This document shows positions 7,433 through 12,346 of a stretch of 12,346 nucleotides of DNA, piece by piece. Position numbers and translations under genes: made by a program. Below the pieces are notes generated by a model. It had not been told where the DNA came from and did not search any database. It saw only the letters and a program-made list of their open reading frames with translations. The stretch is from Thioalkalivibrio sp. (GTDB lineage: Bacteria > Pseudomonadota > Gammaproteobacteria > Ectothiorhodospirales > Ectothiorhodospiraceae). The DNA is taken from positions 1 through 12,346 of the forward strand of contig PWRV01000021.1 in assembly GCA_003563455.1 (NCBI GenBank), written 5' to 3'. How positions within the stretch are numbered: position 1 is the stretch's first letter; each line of letters begins with the position of its first letter.

Positions 7433-7989
7433 TTAATGTCGACCCGGAAAAGATCCGGGTGCTGGTTCCGCTTGCACCCGGGGCCGAGGAGCTGGAGGCG
7501 GTCACCATCATCGACCTCCTGCGCCGCGCGGGCTTCACCGTGGTGGTCGCCGGCCTGGAGCCCGGGCCGGTGATCTGCTCCCGGAAAACCGTGATCGTGC
7601 CCGATCGGGAACTCGACGACGTGGTGCAGGAGGACTTCCATCTCGTGGTGCTGCCGGGTGGCCTGCCGGGCGCGGATCACCTGCGCGACGACGCGCGCGT
7701 GCAATCGGTGATCCGGCGTCAATCGGACGCTGGCCGGCTGGTTGGCGCAATCTGCGCGGGCCCCAAGGCGCTGGCCAGCGCCGGGATCCTCCAGGGCCGC
7801 AGGGTAACGGCCTACACCGGCGCGCTGGACGCCAGCGGGCTGTCGTCGACCGGCACACCGATAGAGGTCGATGGCGGCGTGGTGAGCGGACGCGGCCCGG
7901 GCGTCGCGATGGACTTCGCGCTCACCCTCATCGAGCAGCTCGCCGGCCCTGAAGCGCGTCGGGCGGTCGAGGAACCGCTGCTCCGCTGA
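7429..7989 (+). CDS. DJ-1/PfpI superfamily protein (YajL-like)
   Basis: A 186-residue cytosolic class I glutamine amidotransferase-like protein. The DJ-1 signatures are LVPLAPGAEELEAV (12-25, with Glu23 matching human DJ-1 Glu18), CSRKTVIVPD (Cys50, matching Cys53), VVLPGGLPGADHL (73-85) and the nucleophile elbow VGAICAGPKALA with Cys109 (matching Cys106). Near the end it has the typical VSGRGPGVAMDFAL. Proposed roles of this group include oxidative-stress protection and glyoxalase or deglycase activity; the last is disputed. The start is GTG, overlapping the ctpA stop as GTGA (7429-7432), which suggests coupled translation. The ATG at 7436 is out of frame. E. coli YajL is the nearest named relative I recognise, but true orthology is not shown. 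Confidence 0.9.
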   Translation: MINVDPEKIRVLVPLAPGAEELEAVTIIDLLRRAGFTVVVAGLEPGPVICSRKTVIVPDRELDDVVQEDFHLVVLPGGLPGADHLRDDARVQSVIRRQSDAGRLVGAICAGPKALASAGILQGRRVTAYTGALDASGLSSTGTPIEVDGGVVSGRGPGVAMDFALTLIEQLAGPEARRAVEEPLLR

Positions 7990-8047
7990 GCGCCCACGTA
8001 GTACCCCCCGTCCCCAACCCAACCGCAGCCCCCGGGCATCCGGGAAG

Positions 8048-8072
8048 GGGCACAGATTTATACATCTGTCCC
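8048..8072. repeat. Imperfect dyad, first copy of the ACAGAT...ATCTGT repeat
   Basis: GGG, then ACAGAT (8052-8057), six bases, ATCTGT (8064-8069), then CCC. The 18-bp dyad 8052-8069 has a single mismatched pair. It shares both half-sites with the perfect palindrome at 8188-8217, 140 bp away, and looks like one end of the same element. Confidence 0.7.
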
Positions 8073-8187
8073 TCATGGCGCTCCGCGGCGTCGGCTCCGG
8101 CCCTCACCCCCGGCCCCGTTACTCCGGGCATCCCGCCCTCCGCCCTTCGGGCCCGCCTACGGCGGTTGGAAATCCGCTCCCGGCGCC

Positions 8188-8217
8188 CCGGGGACAGATT
8201 TGCAAATCTGTCCCCGG
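8188..8217. repeat. Perfect 30-bp palindrome, second copy of the repeat
   Basis: Every base of 8188-8202 pairs with its mirror in 8203-8217; the half-site is CCGGGGACAGATTTG. As RNA it would form a long uninterrupted stem 53 bp past the phosphatase stop, so it could help end transcription from either side. Confidence 0.85.
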
Positions 8218-8269
8218 CCCTTGGGCACCTTGTCCGCAAGCGGGAGAGGGGAAATGCGTGACTTTCGCG

Positions 8270-9121
8270 CTAAGAGTCCGATTCCAGCCAGTCGCGGGTG
8301 TGCGGCAGGTAGTGCGCCAACCCCTCCAGTACACCGGCGGAGTAATTGCCGTTCATGCCGAGGAAGCCGCCGCGGGCGACGTACAGGCGCCCGGATTCCC
8401 CCGACTCGGCGGCGCGACGCTCGGCCTCTTCGCGGACCTCCGGCGGGGCGTTGCGGACCAGCACCGCCTGCAGGCTGCTGACCAGCACCTCCAGGTCATT
8501 GCCGCTGTCGCCGGAGAAGACCGTCTCGCGTTCGCCGAATCCCTTCTCCCGCATCAGAAACGTAATCGCGTGGAGCTTGTTCGCTGCGGCAGGCAGCACG
8601 TCCAGCAGCCCGCAGTGCGCCTGTTCGTCGATGCTCCAGATCAGGTTCGCCCGGACACCGTTATCCTTCAGCCGGCGACGTACCTCGGACAGCAGCGCCT
8701 CGGGGCGCGGATCCTCCGGCCCGTAGTAGCTGAGCTTGTAATCGTTCTGCTTCTCCTCTTCCTGCAGGCGGAGACCGTCAATATCCCGCAGCAGCTCGGC
8801 CAGATCGGCCCCCTCCATGCCCTGCCAGTCCGGGGCAATCTCCCGGGACCAGGCGTCCAGGGGTTGCCAGTCGTCTCCCTGCACGTGATAGATGGTGGTG
8901 CCAACATCGCCGATCGCGAAGTCGGGCACCGGCAGGTCGTAGTCCCGTATCGCGTTCCTGAGCAGGCCCTCGTCGCGTCCGCTCACGTAGACCAGCGTGG
9001 ACTCGGGACGTGCCGCGAAGCGACGCAACAGCATGCGGGCCTGCGGCGACTCCGGCTGTTCACCGTTCGGAATCACGGTCCGGTCGAGGTCGGTGCAAAG
9101 GACCACGCGGTCAGACGGCAT
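8270..9121 (-). CDS. HAD-IIB phosphatase, sucrose-6-phosphate phosphatase-like
   Basis: 283 residues from the ATG at 9121. HAD motifs: I, CTDLDRT with Asp11 (nucleophile) and Asp13; II, VYVSGRD with Ser47; III, Lys182 in AANKLHAI; IV, GDSGNDLEVL with Asp205 and Asp209. Further S6PP-like features are AIGDVGTTIYH (69-79) and the C-terminal NYSAGVLEGLAHYL. S6PP enzymes release sucrose from sucrose-6-phosphate in the cytosol; related HAD-IIB enzymes act on mannosyl- or glucosyl-3-phosphoglycerate, so the substrate is not certain. The ATG at 9121 has GGGGTG a few bases upstream; a frame extension to 9160 is not family-like. The start lies inside the end of the glycoside hydrolase gene (11-bp overlap), implying coupled translation. 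No sucrose-phosphate synthase is visible. Confidence 0.82.
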   Translation of the reverse strand: MPSDRVVLCTDLDRTVIPNGEQPESPQARMLLRRFAARPESTLVYVSGRDEGLLRNAIRDYDLPVPDFAIGDVGTTIYHVQGDDWQPLDAWSREIAPDWQGMEGADLAELLRDIDGLRLQEEEKQNDYKLSYYGPEDPRPEALLSEVRRRLKDNGVRANLIWSIDEQAHCGLLDVLPAAANKLHAITFLMREKGFGERETVFSGDSGNDLEVLVSSLQAVLVRNAPPEVREEAERRAAESGESGRLYVARGGFLGMNGNYSAGVLEGLAHYLPHTRDWLESDS

Positions 9122-10367
9122 CGTGCACCCCGAACACGTCACGTCCTTCGAGCGCGGCACCGGCGATCAGCGTGCCCGCAGCGCTCCAGCCCTGTCTTCG
9201 GGTGCCCCCCGGTGTCTTGTCACGGCCGTGCACGAACTCCGGGAAGGACCACTCTTCGCCGTCCATCCCGAGCCGGTTTCCGGTGTGCACCGCGTGCAGG
9301 TAGCGGCGTGCCGCCTCTGTATGCCCGCGCAGCGCAAGGTCGGCGGCGTGGAAGCCGGTCAGCATCGGCCAGAGCCCCCCATTGTGGAACTCGTAGGGCC
9401 GGTTCTTGAAGGTATAGGAAAACATTACTTGAAGATCCTCCCAGTCTTCGTCAACGGGTTCGATCACCGGGTGAAAGGCCGGCAGCAACGGCAGATCGTC
9501 GTGCACCAGTTCGTCTGCGATGTAGTGGTCGACGCGCTCTCGCTGGCGGTCATCGGCCACGCCGAGCAGCGACGCGAGTACGTTTGCGAAGGCGTCGAAG
9601 CGGTAACTGTAACCGGTGGGCGAGAAGGACGGTAACCAGTAGCGGTCCGCACAATGAGGCGCGGCCTCCTGCCCTCTCTGGTACAGCACCTCGTGGTACG
9701 CGTCGCCCGCCTGATCCGAATCGTCGTCGAACCAGTAGTTGGCGCGGATCAGATGGTACAGGTGGCTGATCCGTTCCTCGAGCGCGTGGTCGGTCGAACC
9801 ATGCACCGCGGCGTGCAGTGCGGCCAGGCTGCGCTGTGCCTGCAGGTAGAGCAGCTGGTCGTAGAGGACGTAGCCGCTCTGCAGGTATTCGTCCGCCCAG
9901 TCGCCGGTCGGCGGCACATACAGCAGGCCGCGGTTGTTGAACTCCCAGGCCCCGAGCAGGAAACGCACCTTCTCGAGCGCGGGAAGCATTGCATCGAGAA
10001 AGCTGTCGTCACCGGTCGCCCGCCAGTATTCCGCGCTGGCGATCACGAACCACAGATCGGCATCCACCCGGCCGGTGGTCCCTCCGTAACTGACACGCCC
10101 GGTGACCGGATCCACATTGCTCGGAATCTCGCCGTGCGGGCCCTGGTGATGCACCAGTGTCCGCATCGTGTTACGCGCGGTGGCGATCAGCTCGTCGTCC
10201 CGAGCGCACAGGGCGGCCAGGGACAGGATCGCCCCGTCCCGGGCCCAGACCCGCCGATAGTTGGAACGCCGGGTCGGCGAGGCCAGGAAGCCCGCCTCGG
10301 TGGCGCAGGCGCGCAGCAGCGCCAGCGCCTGCCGGCGACCCTCCTGCTCGAGGCCGTCTTCTCCCAT
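9111..10367 (-). CDS. GH100-like (alpha/alpha)6 glycoside hydrolase, neutral/alkaline invertase-like
   Basis: 418 residues without a signal peptide, so cytosolic. The pattern resembles alkaline/neutral invertases: YRRVWARDGAI near the N-terminus, GRVDADLWFVIASAEYWRATGD with Asp102 at the position of the GH100 catalytic acid, RPYEFHNGGLWPML (324-336; family form YHNGGSWP), and SFPEFVHGRD with Glu377 at the second catalytic position, followed by RQGWSAAGTLIA. GH100 enzymes hydrolyse sucrose to glucose and fructose. Many relatives are annotated loosely as glycogen-debranching or amylo-alpha-1,6-glucosidase proteins, which is the main alternative. The overlap with a sucrose-phosphate-phosphatase-like gene favours sucrose or a similar glycoside. 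The ATG at 10367 has GGAGG 10 nt upstream and lies 31 bp after the protease stop, so read-through from that gene is likely. Confidence 0.75.
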   Translation of the reverse strand: MGEDGLEQEGRRQALALLRACATEAGFLASPTRRSNYRRVWARDGAILSLAALCARDDELIATARNTMRTLVHHQGPHGEIPSNVDPVTGRVSYGGTTGRVDADLWFVIASAEYWRATGDDSFLDAMLPALEKVRFLLGAWEFNNRGLLYVPPTGDWADEYLQSGYVLYDQLLYLQAQRSLAALHAAVHGSTDHALEERISHLYHLIRANYWFDDDSDQAGDAYHEVLYQRGQEAAPHCADRYWLPSFSPTGYSYRFDAFANVLASLLGVADDRQRERVDHYIADELVHDDLPLLPAFHPVIEPVDEDWEDLQVMFSYTFKNRPYEFHNGGLWPMLTGFHAADLALRGHTEAARRYLHAVHTGNRLGMDGEEWSFPEFVHGRDKTPGGTRRQGWSAAGTLIAGAALEGRDVFGVHDAV

Positions 10368-10398
10368 GGATCCGCGTCCTCCGTGGACCGCTACGCGG

Positions 10399-11634
10399 TC
10401 AATCGTCGTCGACCGGCACCACCTCGAGCTCGATCTCGAGGCTCAGCTCGCTGCCGTCGCGCCAGATCGTCACGTCCACGACATCGCCCTCGCCCCGATC
10501 GAGGACCACACGCTGCAGATCGATCGCGCGGCGCACGGGCTGACCCTCGATCGCCGTGATCACGTCCATGCCGACGGGAAACGGCTCACCGTCCACCAGC
10601 GCGATCGCCTCGGGGCCCTGGATCCCCGCCCGGTCCGCCGGACCACCTTCGGAGACCCCGGTGACCACCACGCCTTCGTCCGGCATATCCAGTCGCTCGC
10701 GCAGCGCACGGGGGTAGTCCGAGACCTGCAGGGCGATCTCCAGTCCCAGCCGGGGCCGGTCAGGCAGCTGTGCGGCGGCGGCGGCAAAGCCGGAGAGCCC
10801 GCCGGCCCGCAGCTCTTCCATCGCCTCGGCGAGCAGGTTGCTCGGTACCGCGAGACCGATTCCGGCAAAGGCACCGGCCGGCGCAAGGATGGTGTTGTTG
10901 ATGCCGATCACCTCGGCGGCGGAGTTCAGCAGCGGCCCCCCCGAGTTGCCGGGATTGATCGCGGCGTCGGTCTGGATGTAGGGAATCTCGATGCCAACGA
11001 CGCCCGGCTGCTCGCGTTCCACCGCCGAGATGATCCCCGCGGTCACCGATGAGTGCAGACCAAAGGGATTGCCGATCGCGATTGCCTTCTGACCCACCTC
11101 GACCCGGTCCGAGTCGGCGAGCGGAATCGGCGAGACCACCGGAGCACGATCCGGCTCCAGCAATTCCAGCAGTGCAAGATCGACGTCAGGGTTGGCACCA
11201 AGGACCCGGACCTCGAGTTCCTCGTCCGGCCTGTCGAGGAACGAAACCACCAGCGACGCGCCCGGCTCCAGCTCCACTTTGTCCTCGGTGGTTTCGCCCA
11301 GCGCCATCGCCACCACGTGGAAGTTGGTGATGATGCGCCCGGCTTCGTCCACGACAAAACCGCTGCCGCCGGCGAATCGCCGACCATCGTTCGTGGCGGC
11401 CTCGGGCTGGCCATCCGTCATCACGCGTACCGCCACCACTGCACGGGCGACCTGGCGGACCACTTCGATGGTGTTCTGCTCGTAGGCGAGGCGGTCCGCG
11501 GCGCCTGCGGGCAGCTCGGAAGCCACCGGGTTTGCAAGCAGCAACGCGCCGAGCAGCAATGTCAGCAGTTTCAGGGTTCTGGCGCCCAACGCAGACGCCT
11601 CTAGGCTTTTTCCGGTTCTTGATGAGAAATCCAT
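10399..11634 (-). CDS. DegP/DegQ/HtrA-type trypsin-like serine protease (S1C) with one PDZ domain
   Basis: 411 residues. An N-terminal signal peptide or anchor (about 18-40, LKLLTLLLGALLLANPVAS) sends it to the periplasm. The protease domain (about 55-270) has the triad His106 (TNFHVVA), Asp152 (DVDLALL) and Ser231 (NPGNSGGPLL), with AIGNPFGL and the SVTAGIISA loop. After an Ala-rich linker there is one PDZ domain (about 293-403), with the insertion GPEAIALVDGEPFPVGMDVI before the last helix, as in many HhoA-like HtrAs. DegP and DegQ have two PDZ domains; a single one recalls DegS, but the regulatory tail signals cannot be judged, so I give no symbol. The ATG at 11634 has GGAGG 8 nt upstream. 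A good sigma-70 promoter lies 50-75 bp upstream. Confidence 0.9.
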   Translation of the reverse strand: MDFSSRTGKSLEASALGARTLKLLTLLLGALLLANPVASELPAGAADRLAYEQNTIEVVRQVARAVVAVRVMTDGQPEAATNDGRRFAGGSGFVVDEAGRIITNFHVVAMALGETTEDKVELEPGASLVVSFLDRPDEELEVRVLGANPDVDLALLELLEPDRAPVVSPIPLADSDRVEVGQKAIAIGNPFGLHSSVTAGIISAVEREQPGVVGIEIPYIQTDAAINPGNSGGPLLNSAAEVIGINNTILAPAGAFAGIGLAVPSNLLAEAMEELRAGGLSGFAAAAAQLPDRPRLGLEIALQVSDYPRALRERLDMPDEGVVVTGVSEGGPADRAGIQGPEAIALVDGEPFPVGMDVITAIEGQPVRRAIDLQRVVLDRGEGDVVDVTIWRDGSELSLEIELEVVPVDDD

Positions 11635-11649
11635 GGCTCAGGCCTCCGG

Positions 11650-11668
11650 TGCGTCCTTCGGGGACGCA
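11650..11668 (-). promoter_or_regulatory. Hairpin in the protease 5' leader
   Basis: TGCGTCC and GGACGCA form a 7-bp stem (11650-11656 with 11662-11668) around a 5-base TTCGG/CCGAA loop. In the predicted mRNA it begins within about ten bases of the transcription start and ends 2 nt before the GGAGG ribosome site (11647-11643). No T-tract follows, so it does not look like a terminator of the DUF99 gene. Confidence 0.4.
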
Positions 11669-11682
11669 TTGAATGGAACTCA

Positions 11683-11711
11683 AGGATAGAGAACCGTTGC
11701 GCGCCTGCCAA
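11683..11711 (-). promoter_or_regulatory. Sigma-70-type promoter of the DegQ-like protease gene
   Basis: On the minus strand, -35 TTGGCA (11711-11706; five of six consensus bases) and -10 TATCCT (11688-11683; four of six) are separated by exactly 17 bp. The predicted start of transcription is near 11676, about 40 nt before the ATG. It lies in the 93-bp gap after the DUF99 gene. Confidence 0.55.
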
Positions 11712-11727
11712 ACCGGCCCTGGAGGCC

Positions 11728-12309
11728 TCAGGGTCGGTGGCGGCTCTCGCCGGTAGTCACGCCGCCGGCGATCAGGTGCGCGACGCGCAGCGGTTCCGGC
11801 ATGAGGCCGTGAAGCTGCAGCCCGGCCAGCAGATCCTCCGCCTCGGCGGCAGACAGCCCGTGGCGCTGCACATAAACGCCCGCAAGGGGCTCCATCGGCC
11901 CCGCCGCCGCGATCAGGCGCCACTTGCGCCGGCCGCCGGGCACGCATCGCTCCAGTGCACTGCGGATCCTCGCAAGATCGGGCCTGCGACGAGCGACCAC
12001 CAGCACCGGCAGGCCCGTGGCGCGGCCCAGCGCGGCCAGATCAACCACGTTGAAGCCCGCCAGCGCGATGCCCTGCAGCAGCACGGCCTGGAGCTGTGGC
12101 CGAAAGCGGCTGCCCTCGATGCAGGCCGCAAGCCGCGCCGCGGCATTGGCCCCGTCGCGGCGCACCCGGGTGGACAGCACCCCCTCCAGCCGCTGTCGGG
12201 CGAAGACCGCCCCGACCACCCGCACGTCACCGCGGTGACTGCGTGCGAAGGGGGCATCGTCGAATCCGACCACGTGGGACAGAACGCGGGCGGCGGAATC
12301 CGGTGTCAC
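11728..12309 (-). CDS. DUF99 (UPF0215) family protein
   Basis: 193 residues of unknown function. The whole length follows the DUF99 pattern: VVGFDDAPF (13-21), the VRVVGAVF strand, LEGVLSTRVRRDGANAA (41-57), VLLQGIALAGFNVVDL (76-91), GLPVLVVARRRPDL (99-112) and the C-terminal PEPLRVAHLIAGGVTTGES (171-189). The family is known mainly from archaea and is predicted to have an endonuclease V-like fold; no activity is established that I know of. The start is GTG at 12309 with GAGG 7 nt upstream, and the alignment begins right after it, so the gene is complete. The protease gene follows 93 bp downstream with its own promoter. The bases 12310-12346 beyond its start hold nothing recognisable. Confidence 0.85.
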   Translation of the reverse strand: MTPDSAARVLSHVVGFDDAPFARSHRGDVRVVGAVFARQRLEGVLSTRVRRDGANAAARLAACIEGSRFRPQLQAVLLQGIALAGFNVVDLAALGRATGLPVLVVARRRPDLARIRSALERCVPGGRRKWRLIAAAGPMEPLAGVYVQRHGLSAAEAEDLLAGLQLHGLMPEPLRVAHLIAGGVTTGESRHRP

Positions 12310-12346
12310 GGGCGTTGCCTCGGTACGACCGCCGGGCCTACTCCAC

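Larger units (their letters stand above)
8048..8217. repeat. REP/MITE-like intergenic element between convergent genes
   Basis: The two dyads bound 115 bp of GC-rich, non-coding sequence with small hairpins, including GCCCTTCGGGC followed by CCGCC-TAC-GGCGG, a two-hairpin arrangement typical of REP elements. The 280-bp gap between the convergent DJ-1 and phosphatase genes holds this element and no credible gene. The flanks 7990-8047 and 8218-8269 are simple C-rich and G-rich sequence with no clear terminator. Comparable 'acagattt...aaatctgtcccc' motifs occur, from memory, between genes in many proteobacteria, often near REP-associated tyrosine transposases; no such transposase is in the window. 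Confidence 0.6.

Noticed and set aside
8075..9409. 444-codon plus-strand open frame across the repeat region and phosphatase gene
   Set aside because: It begins inside the palindromic element and runs antisense to two genes with clear motifs.
11675..11680. GGAACT as a sigma-E -35 box for the DegQ-like protease
   Set aside because: It lies on the plus strand, pointing away from the protease gene toward the end of the DUF99 gene; the minus strand has a better sigma-70 pair.

Overview
The window is high-GC (about two thirds G+C by eye), densely packed bacterial chromosome. Gene content and order point to a gammaproteobacterium, and the mix suggests an Ectothiorhodospiraceae/Chromatiales-type (Thioalkalivibrio-like) organism; this placement is inferred. 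Thirteen protein genes are supported. Twelve are complete and one (pyrD) runs off the left edge. I see no tRNA, rRNA, CRISPR array, phage or insertion-sequence transposase.

Left block (1-7989). pyrD, a class 1B dihydroorotate dehydrogenase, reads leftwards and trmL, a tRNA wobble-nucleotide methyltransferase, reads rightwards; their start codons share the four bases CATG. A 110-bp nested palindrome separates trmL from the convergent end of a long leftward operon: arsR - rhodanese (yibN) - grxC - trxC - secB - gpsA. Divergent from arsR lie envC, ctpA and a DJ-1/PfpI gene. From trmL to ctpA this resembles the classic gammaproteobacterial trmL/gpsA/secB/grxC/yibN/gpmI/envC/ctpA neighbourhood, but cysE and gpmI are missing, trxC is inserted, and an ArsR-family repressor stands where gpmI would be. 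That repressor carries two cysteines 66 residues apart, the spacing of the persulfide-sensing pair in BigR and SqrR, so the rhodanese/glutaredoxin/thioredoxin/SecB operon may respond to sulfide or persulfide.

Middle gap (7990-8269). This convergent gap holds two copies of a dyad built on ACAGAT...ATCTGTCCC, one of them a perfect 30-bp palindrome, around GC-rich hairpins. It looks like a REP/MITE-type element.

Right block (8270-12346). Four leftward genes: a DUF99 protein (a family known mainly from archaea), a DegP/DegQ-type periplasmic serine protease with its own likely sigma-70 promoter, a GH100-like (neutral/alkaline invertase-like) glycoside hydrolase, and a HAD phosphatase of the sucrose-6-phosphate phosphatase type that overlaps the hydrolase by 11 bp. 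The last two probably handle sucrose or a related compatible solute; no sucrose-phosphate synthase is in view.

Functional themes are cell-envelope quality control (SecB, EnvC, CtpA, DegQ-like), thiol/redox homeostasis (rhodanese, GrxC, TrxC, DJ-1, the cysteine-bearing ArsR) and probable osmolyte metabolism. The best candidates for something undescribed are the cysteine-pair ArsR heading the thiol/secretion operon, the hydrolase-phosphatase pair, and the bacterial DUF99 gene.
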